Shown here: piece after piece, positions 1-9,160 of the stretch
How positions within the stretch are numbered: position 1 is the first letter of the stretch
Layout of the letters: every line of letters begins with the position of its first letter
The notes under the pieces: model-generated
The model's input: only the letters and a program-made list of their open reading frames with translations
Database searches by the model: none
What the model was told of the DNA's origin: nothing
Position numbers and translations under genes: made by a program
Origin: Gambelia wislizenii
Lineage: Eukaryota; Chordata; Lepidosauria; Squamata; Crotaphytidae
Direction: 5' to 3'
Length of the DNA stretch: 64,000 bases
Assembly: GCA_030847615.1 (NCBI GenBank)
Contig: JAUMIR010000003.1
Coordinates: 21,085,001-21,149,000 of the forward strand

Positions 1-78
1 AGAGCCAGCACAGTGTAGTGGTTTGAGCATTGGGCTACAAACAAGTGTTGGACTATGACTCTGGAGACCAGGGTTTGA
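1..78 (+). repeat. Sauria-type SINE, 5' (tRNA-like) part
   Basis: The opening bases match the tRNA-derived head of squamate Sauria-type SINEs, including the phrases 'gtagtggtttgag' (A-box region) and 'gttggactatgactctgg'. The head stops in the B-box region at position 78, and the rest of the same SINE resumes at 370. The interruption is a MITE at 79-369. The family call comes from memory of the SINE consensus. The left edge may continue beyond the window. Confidence 0.85.
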
Positions 79-369
79 GGAGATTATTAGACACAGCAGA
101 AACCACATCAAAATATCACTAGAAGAACAGGAAGGGGCGACCTTGCCAGATGTCATCCTCTAGAGTTCCAGGGGCATAGTGCGGCCATGAGTAAAGCATC
201 CCTTTTTATTAGTGGTGGGTCCCTATCAATAGAAAACGGAAGACTTGTCCATGGCACGGCTGAAGGACGCAGGTATCTGGTAAGGTTGCCCTTTCTGTTC
301 TCCTAGTGATCTTCTGGCTCTGTTGGGAACACAATTTTTTGGCACATTCTCCTGTGTCTGATAATCTTC
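79..369. mobile_element. Harbinger-like MITE inserted in a SINE
   Basis: This 291-bp segment has terminal inverted repeats: GGAGATTATTAGACACAG at the left, and the complement of GAAGATTATCAGACACAG at the right. TGA stands directly on both sides (76-78 and 370-372), and removing one TGA plus the segment restores a continuous SINE. There is no coding capacity, so it is a non-autonomous element. A 3-bp target duplication and a GGAGATT start fit PIF/Harbinger, and the palindrome at 46997 starts similarly, but the superfamily is inferred. Confidence 0.75.
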
Positions 370-562
370 TGAATTTCTACTCAGCCATGCAAACCCACTG
401 GGTGACTTTTGGCAAGTCATATTCTTTCAGTGTCAGAAGAAGGCAAAAGCAAATCCCCTCTGAACCAGTCTTATCAAGAAAACCCCATGATAGGTTTGCC
501 TTAGGCTCACTATAAGTTGGACCTGAAGGCAAACAACAACAACCACAACTACAACAACAACT
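370..562 (+). repeat. Sauria-type SINE, 3' part
   Basis: This is the remainder of the SINE begun at position 1. It shows the conserved body ('cccactgggtgac', 'ggcaagtca', 'aaccccatgataggtttgcctta'), the BovB-like 3' end ('ataagttggacctgaaggca') and a CAA-rich tail. Such SINEs are thought to be mobilised by RTE-BovB machinery through the shared 3' end, and BovB remnants occur in this window at 55268-55545. Confidence 0.9.
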
Positions 563-1050
563 ACCAAGCAAACTCTATGCAGAAGGTGTTGTTGTTCTTT
601 TCATGACAGGGAGAAAAGTATGGAAATTATTTATTAGAAGTAATAGTGTAATGTTTCCATCCTTACAAAATACTTCAGTTAATGATGACAGAAAAAAAAG
701 GGGGGTGGATATGCACAGAAATTATACATGTATAAGTCACCAACAGGATTCTGGCTAATGTTGCCAGGTTTTCAAAATGGCAATAAGGGACAGAAGAAAT
801 TCATGACATTTCAAAGTTGACAAATCAGGACGCAGCTATTGCCAAGTTTGTGTTCTACTGAACAACCACATGAAAATATTGATTTCAGTTAACTTAGCTA
901 TGTATCTTTCTGTAAAATTAACATATTGTCCACATGCATAAATTATAAGATGCACACATTTCTTTCATTATGACAGGGCCCACACCCCAAAATACAGGAT
1001 GTTTTGGGCAACTTGTTCAGTCTATATAAAAAAGAAAGCTTCCCAACCCT
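563..1050. other. No recognisable feature
   Basis: AT-rich sequence with stops in all frames. I see no terminal repeats, tail or coding remnant. Confidence 0.6.
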
Positions 1051-1051
1051 C

Positions 1052-1108
1052 ACATAGGTGTTATTACACACCTTCAAGATATCTCTGATTTATGGCAACC
1101 CCATGGAT
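1052..1108 (-). repeat. RTE-BovB / Sauria SINE 3'-end fragment
   Basis: The stretch around 'acaccttcaagatatctctgatttatggcaacccc' is the reverse-complement form of the BovB-type 3' end ('gtgccttcaagt...gacttatggcgaccc'). It is short and diverged, so it could come from either BovB itself or a SINE that shares its tail. Confidence 0.6.
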
Positions 1109-1138
1109 TAATGGATGATAAGAGCTACTATACACTGA

Positions 1139-1268
1139 TGTGGACTCTCTTTTATTGGAGACTGTTAAAGAAAGGTCAGATGGCACCTGTCAGATATGCT
1201 TTAGATGCACTGGCAGGAGATGGGCTGATCCTTGGTGTCTCTTCCATCTATAAGCTTCTATGATTCTA
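1139..1268 (+). repeat. Diverged CR1 3' end
   Basis: The sequence follows the CR1 3' untranslated end in order: a 'ttggagactgttaaag' block, 'ggcacctgtcag', a 'ctggcaggagatgggctg' block, 'tctcttccatc' and a terminal 'cttctatgattcta'. This matches the better preserved ends at 8440 and 43891, with many substitutions, and marks an old 5'-truncated insertion. Confidence 0.65.
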
Positions 1269-1328
1269 AACTGGATGTGGAGATTTGAACCATAAATGCT
1301 AACTATGGTATGGACTAGGTCCTAGGAG

Positions 1329-1429
1329 CAGAGGTGGGAAAAGTTACCTTTTTTGGACAATAAAATGGCTATGCTGCCTGATAATTTTTTCAGAATTGTA
1401 GTCCAAAAAAGTGATTCTTCCCACCTCTG
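1329..1429. mobile_element. Short inverted-repeat MITE (hAT-like start)
   Basis: The left arm CAGAGGTGGGAAAAGT continues to 'ttttttggac', and the right arm mirrors it ('gtccaaaaaa...ttcccacctctg'), giving a roughly 100-bp foldback. A CAG-G start with long arms fits non-autonomous hAT elements. The 8-bp flanks are not identical, so the assignment is tentative. Confidence 0.55.
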
Positions 1430-2246
1430 ATTATGACTGACCCCAAAGCTTGTCCATAAAGAATACTATTCATGTGATCCATCTTCCACTTATCTCTCTC
1501 CCTCTCCTGAGCCCTTTGCACTCCTATAAAGTTTTTCCCCAGAGTCAAGAAGGAGGTTTCAGAACAATACAAAACATTAAATTTATCTCCAATCATGCAG
1601 AGGAATCTTGCTGCATATTTTTTATTGCAATGTTTAACTATGGACTTTATCAGAAGTGGCAAAAACCACGTCATTAGGATGCGATGATAGCACAAAGGGC
1701 AGAAATTACCAGACAACGTCATTGCTTACCCATCCCCACTGCATTGCTTAGCCTGTCAATAAAAAGTGATGCCTTATTCATGCCAGTGTGATGCAGCGGG
1801 AATGGGTAAGCAACAAGGAGGTCTGATAATTTTGCCTTTTATGTTATTGTTGTGTCCTAAATTATGCAATTTTTAAGCAACGTTTAGCTCATCTGATAAA
1901 GTTCTAAGTAGTTTCTCTTAACTGTAATTGTTTTGTTTTCATGATGGCTACTTAGTCACGATTTTGACACTATTGCTACAATAGAAGAAGTAGAATAGAA
2001 GTCTGCTATTGAAAAATGATACCAGTTTGCCGGGACTGAGCAAAAATGGCTTTGCCCAATAAATCAACAAAAGCTAGAGTTGGTTAATATGTCAATGAAC
2101 CAAAATGCAACTTGCAACAACAACAACAACAATAACTACTACTACTTGCTTTTCTGAAAAGAAAAGTTGTAAAACACATGCTTTGAATGGAAAAGTTTTC
2201 AGGCTCCAGGCCTAATCCCTGTATCAAGGTAGGGCTGTTGCTTCTT
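1430..2246. other. No recognisable gene; CAA/CTA simple repeat near 2114-2145
   Basis: Ordinary AT-rich DNA. A short CAA/ATA/CTA microsatellite lies at about 2114-2145 and may be the eroded tail of a SINE. Nothing else is supportable. Confidence 0.55.
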
Positions 2247-2251
2247 GCAGC

Positions 2252-3153
2252 TGTCGTAATGGTCACCTTAGAGTTTCTGCTGCCTGAAGTCCAGGGCTGG
2301 CCCTTTTTCCAATCCCAAACCCAAGGGATTCCTCTTTGTTTTGCCACCACTCACTGTCTTTATAAACAGGCTCTACAATTTCCTTTATGGTCTTTTCCAC
2401 GTCCAGGCAGTAAGACTAGACGTGCTGGGTTAAAGAACAATAATAACACTTTTCTCAACTCTAGAGAAGGTTCTTGATAGCTGACCAGAAGCAGGCAATT
2501 CAAGGCAGGTTAGAAAATAAAAGACAGAAAATAACAGAATAGAATTTATTCAGTTCTAGGAGTCTATGTTACTTGAGTAGGCAAAACATTCCCAGGTTCA
2601 ACTTAAGGCTTATACAGTATGCATTCATTCAGAGCACTTACAAATAAAACCATAAATCTAACGCAAGCTAACTGAACAGTTCCCTATTGTAGTAATGTAA
2701 AGTAACTTACAGTCTCTGTAGATGGAATTTCAGAGTTCTTTTTGGATCCTTTGAGGCCTTTGGGTAGGATTGGCTCCCCCCAACCCTTTTGTTATCACAG
2801 TTTGTATCTTGTTGGTTATCCCATGGCTGTGTAGGCCATGTGGCCCAGAGCTAGGCCATGTGCTCAGAGATGCTAGGCCCTCCTTAGTTCAGATACTAGG
2901 CCATGTGCTCCACCAGTATGTCTCAGAGCAAAGGGAAGATCAGAACTTTTTAAAGTCCTCTGTGTTGATCTCTCATTGGCTCTGCCTTTTGCCAGTCAGA
3001 GAGAGTTATCCTAATCAAGTGATGTGACATCATGTTTATTCAATGAGGTTCTCCCACTCCCCTTCCCATTTCCAAATAAGGAGTGGAAGTTGCCATTAGC
3101 TGTTCCTGTGAGTTTGTGATGGGATTCCATGGTGGCTGCAGGTCATCATGACA
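2252..3153 (-). mobile_element. Solo LTR (family 1)
   Basis: A 902-bp segment begins TGTC and ends TGACA on the plus strand. It is flanked by a 5-bp direct repeat GCAGC (2247-2251 and 3154-3158), as expected for an integrated LTR. Read on the minus strand it begins TGTCATGATG and carries an AATAAA signal near 2545. The middle resembles the LTR at 17047-18027 (shared blocks around 'gatgtgacatcatg' and 'gaatttcagag'). No internal retroviral sequence is attached, so it is a solo LTR left by recombination. An endogenous retrovirus or a Gypsy-type element are both possible. Confidence 0.75.
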
Positions 3154-3181
3154 GCAGCCACCAGAGAGTATCAAGCTAGAC

Positions 3182-3554
3182 CATGGGTGGGCAACTGTGG
3201 AAGGCTAGGGGAGCACATTAGCCCCCTAGTAGACATTGAGGTACACACCTGCTCCTCCAATAAAAATGCCCTTTATTTTCACCATGTTTTGGGTTTTTGA
3301 AAAGGTCTCTCCTAATATTTTTTGGGGGAAAATGCATTTTTTTTTTTACTCTGGGGTGAGCAGTGGCCTCCAAACATGCTGTAAATACCCTCCACATCCC
3401 CTAGAGTGCTTTAAGGGGCATCATGGAGCAAAAATAAAATTTAAAAAAATGTTTTGCAAAAAAAACATTTCTTTTATACCTGGGCATCCGTGGGAGCACA
3501 AAAATGGTCCTGGTGGTTGCATGTTGTCCATGGCCCACACTTTGCCCACCCTTG
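3182..3554. mobile_element. hAT MITE with perfect 8-bp target duplication
   Basis: This 373-bp element has terminal inverted repeats CATGGGTGGGCAA and TTGCCCACCCTTG. It is bounded by identical 8-bp direct repeats AGCTAGAC (3174-3181 and 3555-3562). Eight-base target duplications with CA-G-G-starting ends are diagnostic of the hAT superfamily. It contains no transposase frame and is non-autonomous. Confidence 0.9.
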
Positions 3555-3979
3555 AGCTAGACAAGGAACATCAGAAGGGAAATACTGGTTCAGACCAAAA
3601 CCCTATCTAGTTCAGATTTCTGTTCACACAGATTTCTGTTCACACTAGTTGCCTATGTGGAGTCCACAAGCAGGCCATAAGTGCAACTTCACTTCAAGTT
3701 TTTGTACCTTACTTTCTCCCCAAGCCATGTTAGGTACAGGTTAGTAATGTGGATACATATTAAGGTAGATAGAGTAAATACATTTTGGCAAAATTTGGCC
3801 ACAATTTGCAATCTAAATGGTTGGCATCAATGTATGGGTCATGATCTCATCGCTGCTCACACATGTGGGCAGAGTTGGGGTCGGTCCATCCTGAACCCCT
3901 CTGGAGGAGAGAGCCCGCCCGATGCTCTCTCCTCCCCTGCAAACAAGGTCACGTTAGCAATCATACCACGGGGCCTCCA

Positions 3980-4025
3980 TTGAACTTGAACTTGAACTAG
4001 AACTTGCTCTTGAACTTGTACTTGA
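3980..4025. repeat. TTGAAC-type hexamer run
   Basis: About seven imperfect copies of a six-base unit (ttgaac, with variants ctagaac, ttgctc and ttgtac) lie just beyond the recombinase frame. They are probably part of the element's terminal region. Confidence 0.7.
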
Positions 4026-4128
4026 TTGAGGCCCCGGGTTCATTACCTATCACGACCCAAGACATCCGCCATCAAGGCGTTCCCCATGGGAACCGCCTTC
4101 CGCCAACCATTATCATCAACAGGCAGGC

Positions 4129-5055
4129 CTACTGGTCCCCCTGGTCCCCAGGCCCCGCTGGCAGTGCCCGCCCAGGCCTGATATAAACAGCATAGGCCCT
4201 GGAACGCCATCGCCCCAAGCTCTTGATGGACTCCGTGGACATGCCCGCCTCCGCAGCCATGGTTGCTGTCCCTATGTGGAAGGAATGACTGCTGAAACCT
4301 TCTACCGGCAGGCCCAATGCTCGAACCACCATCTTCAGGACGCTGACAAACTGAAACCTGGTTAACGGGACCCCGTCCTTGTGCCTGAACAGGGGGCGCT
4401 GATCTCATCCCCTCACTTCCAGAAATGCCTTCATACTTGCCACCGGGCATGGGGAAGAGGCCATCACCCTTCAAAGATGCAGGGTGGCTCCGCGGACACG
4501 CTGGTCTGCCTTGGAGCGCCGGATGTGCAGCGACAAGTCGCTTTCCCCCAGGGCCACATCGCCCATCTGGAGCGCCCTACCGGATGTATCTGTCTTGGAT
4601 GAGCACACCACCTCCCCAACCCGTAGTGCCCCAAAAAAGGCCATTGTGTATGCCGTACCAAACAGCAGGGCCTCATATCCAGAGTGGCATATGCGAGGCA
4701 GGTGCGCTACCAGCTGCACCAGCAGTGCATATGAGACCGGACACCTCGAATCGGGCACTCATGGCACCGCCCGCTTCCAGCCTTCTAAAGCTCTTCTTAC
4801 CATGAAGGTGTTTCAGGGGTCTCCATACCCCGCTGCTTTGCTGAAGAAGGAAATGCTCGCAGCATGACCGGCGATGGTCCTCGAAGCCAGACCTCTGTCC
4901 TTTAGGGAAGCCAGGTAGTGCAGCACCTCCCGTTCCGCCGCTGGTCCTGCCAACCCGTAGCCATGTTGCCGCCTGAAGGCCATGAACTGCTCAGCTGCTC
5001 TCTGATAGCTGGCTTGCGTCGATGGAGCCAAGGAGTCGGCTACCCCTTGGAGCAC
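4129..5055 (-). pseudogene. Tyrosine recombinase of the YR retroelement (broken)
   Basis: All recombinase blocks lie in one minus-strand frame. An N-terminal helical core-binding domain (5055-4813, with 'STQASYQRAAEQF') is followed by the catalytic domain: 'FGALRVGEVV' with the first arginine and 'RRSKADQR' near 4500-4650, 'RFQFVSVLKMV' near 4340, the box-II segment 'HSFHIGTATMAAEAGM', and 'SLGRWRSRAYAVYIRP' with the nucleophile-region tyrosines near 4190. In this family box II is normally HxxR, and here the arginine position is histidine. Several TGA stops interrupt the frame (for example near 4812 and 4410). The start ATG at 5055 overlaps the end of the RNase H frame. The copy is dead for recombination. 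Confidence 0.8.
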
Positions 5056-5426
5056 TGTTCATTCCCAAGGCTCCAGAGGTCTGCTGGGAAAGGAACTGCC
5101 ACCTCGTCTGCATCCAGCGCTAGCGCGCAGAACCAATCAGCCTGAAACTGAGACAATGCATCTGCGATCTCGTTATCCACCCCGGGATGTGCCGCGTTTG
5201 GAAGCTGATGTTGGCCTCCAGGCAGGCGAGCACAAACCTGCGAACCAGCCTCATGACCCTCTCTGACCTGGAGGACTGCCTGTTGATGATTTTCACAAAA
5301 ATGCCAATCGGAGTGGGGGTGGGGTTTTGGAGGGCTGGTGATCTGGGCTGCCGGCCGGGCTGCAAAATGGCCCCGCCGGCCAGCGGCGAGCCCCCTTCTG
5401 TCAATAAAAAGAGGCTCCAGCAGCAT
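5040..5426 (-). pseudogene. RNase H C-terminal segment of the YR retroelement
   Basis: Two overlapping minus-strand frames read through one RNase H-like segment. 'VRRFVLACLEANISFQTRHIPG' lies in one frame and '...VDNEIADALSQFQADWF' in the other, so there is a frameshift near 5185. The pattern 'HIPG...N.IADALS.F' is characteristic of the RNase H that follows reverse transcriptase in DIRS/Ngaro elements. Its stop at 5040 lies 16 bases inside the recombinase frame, suggesting overlapping ORFs in the parent element. The reverse transcriptase is absent upstream. Confidence 0.7.
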
Positions 5427-5614
5427 AGGGGAAGGTCAGGAAGACGATGGAGGAGTATGGGGCTCTCTGAAATGAGGCTGTGTAAGCGCGACAGCCCTGT
5501 TCTTCTTCTGACCTCCTTGGGGTTTTTTCAACTGTTTGAAAAAGTCCATAGTTCTGAATTACATGGAACAGAATCGGATGAACCCAGTGCTGGTAGTAGT
5601 TCCTTCTCTTTTGT

Positions 5615-5698
5615 CATCTTTGTATTGTTGTGTGCCTTCAAAATGTTTCTGACTTATGGCGACCTTTGTGTAGCCATTCTATTGTTTTCTTAGGCCCC
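5615..5698 (-). repeat. RTE-BovB / SINE 3'-end fragment
   Basis: The string 'ttgttgtgtgccttcaaaatgtttctgacttatggcgacc' is the reverse-complement BovB 3' end, here well preserved over about 40 bases and then fading. Confidence 0.75.
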
Positions 5699-5699
5699 A

Positions 5700-6426
5700 C
5701 ATTCAAACACACACTTTTTCTTTGCTAAACTGTCCATTTCTAAAATGTATTTTGCCTTTCCTTGAGGTAATAGCACTTCAAAGCCAGCAATTGGAATTCT
5801 TGAGGCAAAAAGAGAGGATATTTCAAGTGAAAATTCACACTCTGAACACAAAATTCACTAAACACTAAATTGTGAACACAAAATTCACATTGTGAACACT
5901 AAATTTCTTCTCCTAAAAACAGTGAAGATAATTAGGGCTGAAGTACTTTAAACTAAAACAAGAAAAACCTAATTCACATTTCTTTTCCATTTTTAACTTC
6001 TTTAAAGGATTTATTTTACTACAGGGAGCAATATGGATTAATCGAGTTCTCTTTGAGTCTCTTCCTTCCTTAATTCCCTATCTGACTTTACTATGAGCAA
6101 TATTTTTGTTAGTTTAATAATAATAATAATAACAATAACAACAACATTTAGAGAGGCAAATGCCCTTCAACCTATGTTAGAAACGTTTTCAGTTTATTTC
6201 TCCTGAAATCATACAATTTACTTCAGACATAAGTCATGAACTGTCAGAAACCCACTGTCAGATGGTCACAGCCATGGCTTTTATTTTTGTCCATTCTTAA
6301 GCCCTGCATTAGGTCATATCAGAAAGAGTGTAAAGCTCTTAGATAAGCCGCAAAGTCATTCAGTCCCTTATTCTGCCCTTTTGAAGCCAGGCCATTTCTT
6401 TTATTTGGGTTTTGTTGTTGTTTTCT

Positions 6427-6457
<31 letters not shown>

Positions 6458-7755
6458 CAGATATTTACCATTTATACAATCGAGTTGAAAGTTGTACATC
6501 AGAACCCATTGCTCAGTGTTGGCAAAATTAGTGCTTGCATATATCTGGTCCCTGGTTAAGTCCCCAGCAACTTCAGAAACTAGAGAAATGAGAGCAAAAC
6601 TCTGATGCAACACTGCAACTGACACCATGTTATTACCCAAAGAGATCTTGGAAATTCCAAGAAAAAAATCAATTTTCTAAAATGATGGGGAAATGAGCAG
6701 CAATACAACCTTAGCAATGAGAAAGGGGGCAACAGAGAAGGGGATCTTGACACCTTTGTTAACCCCTAGTAACTCTGAACAGACACAAAAAAACAGGATG
6801 AAAAATTAACAATAATATTTTTTAAAGACATAAAATAATAACACCAAGCACGCACACATTTGTACAGAAAGAATTAACACAAGGTCACTAGAAATGGAAG
6901 GAAAGAAGTTGCCAGAGAATAGGTAGAGGTAGGGAGATTTCTGGGGAAAATACTACACTTGTTTTGTAGTCCGGAGATCGTTGATCAAACCAACAGAGTG
7001 GGTGGATGAATCTGGAGTGGCTACACAGAGTTTCCTCTGGAAATGTAATCTGTGCACAATAAAGCAGACTTTGGGGGTAATATTTATACCCAAAAATATG
7101 CCCTAAGAGGAGTAAGTTTCTTGGGTTTGAACAATAGACTTCATGAGGCTATAAGGATTGCACAATGAGTTTAATGGTCTTTGAGAATAGGTGGCTGAAG
7201 ATGGTAATGTGTTGTAATGTCTGATATTGGATTCACAAAGCTTGAGCTGCCTCCTTTTAAGGTTGGATGATTAAGGAAAGGAAGTTGGAAACAGCACACA
7301 ACAGATTGCTCCATCCACCTATTGTCCACCATTTAGGTGTACAGTGGAGACTCTGTCCCCTTGACCATTTGACATTTCACTCACCATTTGGAATTTGTCT
7401 TTAGTCCTTCCTACCAGCAAAGCATGGCTTTCAGCACATCTCTGAAACCATCCTGCTCTTCCCTGTGGAAGACCACATTAATAAACCAGATTATTAATCC
7501 AATTTTGGGGTCTCTGGGGGAGAGGCTTGTCAAGGGCTCTGACAATGACCCTCAGAATATCCTACTTCCTCTGAGCTTAGCTGCCATCCCCACAATAGCA
7601 GGGGAGTGGGGAAGACACTACTAGAATTAGTTTCCTTGACTTTGAAACAAAGGTTTATAATTAGGGTTGCTAGGTGTCCCTTATTATAAAGGATACAGCT
7701 TATTTGTGGTCTGGAAATCTTATCCATTATAGGAATAGTAGGTGTCATTTATTAC
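5700..7755. other. No recognisable gene; AAT and TC microsatellites
   Basis: AT-rich DNA with an AAT/AAC run near 6118-6147 and a TC run at about 6427-6453. Open frames here are short and none resembles a known protein. Confidence 0.55.
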
Positions 7756-7756
7756 A

Positions 7757-7827
7757 AGTGACCAGTATGATATATTGATTTGAGTGCTGAACTAAGTGAC
7801 CAGTGTGATGTATTGGTTTGAGTGCTC
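7757..7827 (+). repeat. SINE head, partly duplicated and cut by CR1
   Basis: Two tandem, similar pieces of about 38 bp ('gtgaccagtatgatatattgatttgagtgct' and 'gtgaccagtgtgatgtattggtttgagtgct') represent the A-box part of a tRNA-derived SINE. The second stops at the CR1 insertion point. The B-box part ('gtgggttcgaatccccactcag') resumes after the CR1 at 8441. Confidence 0.65.
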
Positions 7828-8440
7828 GCAGCTAAAAAGGCCAATGCAATTTTGGGCTGCATCAATAGAAGTATAGTGTCTAGATCAAGGGAAGTAATAG
7901 TGCCAGTCTATTCTGCCTTGGTCAGGCCTCACCTAGAATACTGTGTCCAGTTCTGGGCACCACAATTCAAAAAGGATATGGACAATGGAGCATGTCCAGA
8001 GGAGGGTGACCAAAATGGTGAAAGGTCTGGAAACCATGCCTTATGAGGAAAGACTTAGGGAGCTGGGTATGTTTAGCCTGGAAAAAAGATGGTTAAGGGG
8101 CGATATGATAGCCTTGTTTAAGTATTTGAAGGGGTGTCGCATTGAGGATGGAGCAAGCTTGTTTTCTGCTGCTCCAGAGATTAGAACACGGAACAATGAA
8201 TGCAAGCTCTAGGAACAGATTCCACCTAACATTAGGAGGAACTTTTTGTCACTAAGATCTGTTCAGCAGTGGAACACACTCCCTCAGAATGTGGTAGGGT
8301 CTCCTTCCTTGGAGGTCTTTAAACAGAGGCTGGATGGCCATCTGTCATGGATGCTTTGATCGTGATTTCCTGCATGGCAGGAGGTTGGACTGGATGGCAC
8401 GTGTGGTCTCTTCCAACTCTACAATTCTATGATTCTATGA
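7828..8440 (+). mobile_element. 5'-truncated CR1 LINE inserted in a SINE
   Basis: The insert encodes the C-terminal end of CR1 ORF2. Recognisable pieces are '[49 protein letters not shown]' and '[32 protein letters not shown]', in two frames owing to an indel near 7980. It is followed by the CR1 3' UTR and ends in 'ctatgattctatga'. Only about 0.6 kb remains of a roughly 4-kb parent, the usual outcome of incomplete target-primed reverse transcription. Confidence 0.93.
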
Positions 8441-8472
8441 CCTTTGTAGTGGGTTCGAATCCCCACTCAGGT
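8441..8472 (+). repeat. SINE B-box segment downstream of CR1
   Basis: The phrase 'agtgggttcgaatccccactcag' is a clean tRNA-like B box with its T-arm complement. Together with 7794-7827 it makes one SINE head interrupted by CR1. The SINE body beyond this point is not recognisable. Confidence 0.6.
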
Positions 8473-9015
8473 GCTTATATTCTATTTACCCTAAAACAAG
8501 TCCCTCTCTACAATCCATTTGGGAAGTGTCCTTTGTTAGAGAAAGAATAAATTTACTTATTTCTAAATTCAAGACACAATGGCTGGCATCCTCTTGGTTA
8601 TTCTCATCTACAGCAGACCTAGTCAATCAAATGTTGAATGGTGAGTCAACACGTAGGTAAATCCCATTGATTCAGTGGACCTACTCTAGTCAGGACTAAC
8701 TATAGGATTTAGACCAATAAGAAGCAAAAGTCCCCTGGGAGATAGCCCACTGAGGGCCATCTACATACATGTCACTGCTTAAGGGAAAGAAGATGGTGTC
8801 AGTCCTACACAGCCATAGTTGAAAAGCAACTGGATTGCCAGATTAATCTTACATTAGCACTGATTATAGGATAGCCTCTTCCACTGTACCTAAGAGCAGA
8901 AGCCTATATTTGTGATTAAGAAGGCACATCATATGACACACAGTACTGTCCACTCTCTGCTCATAATATTCCAAAGAATCATCCTGTCCCTCTCCTTGTT
9001 CATATTATTCCAGTT
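8473..9015. other. No recognisable feature
   Basis: Unique-looking AT-rich DNA without repeat ends or coding remnants that I can identify. Confidence 0.5.
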
Positions 9016-9018
9016 CTA

Positions 9019-9160
9019 TGTGAAGTCAAAGGCTTTCATGGATTTTCCTTGGTTTGTTTTTTCCTACCCAATCATTCTCTGAATATGCCAGCCACAGATG
9101 CATCAGAAATAAACTCTTCCAAAACACGGCCTCACAGCCCAGAAAAAAACCAGGAAAATC
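9019..9160. repeat. Penelope-like element terminal fragment
   Basis: The block 'ctacccaatcattctctgaatatgccagcc...aacacggcctcacagcc' is the same terminal sequence seen in the Penelope element at 35380-35475. It is preceded by 'gtcaaaggctttcatgg', which belongs to the opposite orientation of that terminus. Only the end sequence survives, with no polymerase. Confidence 0.75.

Larger units (their letters stand above)
3850..5426 (-). mobile_element. DIRS/Ngaro-type tyrosine-recombinase retroelement, 3' part
   Basis: This GC- and CpG-rich block, unlike its AT-rich surroundings, carries on the minus strand the end of an RNase H domain followed by a tyrosine-recombinase frame. That gene order is typical of YR retrotransposons (DIRS, Ngaro and relatives), which integrate with a recombinase instead of a DDE integrase. 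The reverse transcriptase and gag parts are missing, so the copy is cut at about 5426. The downstream end, about 3850-4030, carries a TTGAAC-type hexamer run. DIRS and Ngaro cannot be told apart without the terminal repeats. Confidence 0.8.

Noticed and set aside
5187..5693. 168-codon plus-strand frame
   Set aside because: Antisense to the YR element RNase H segment and then into flanking sequence. No protein signature was seen.
8441..8472. Functional tRNA gene
   Set aside because: Only a B-box arm is present, and the A-box half belongs to an interrupted SINE.
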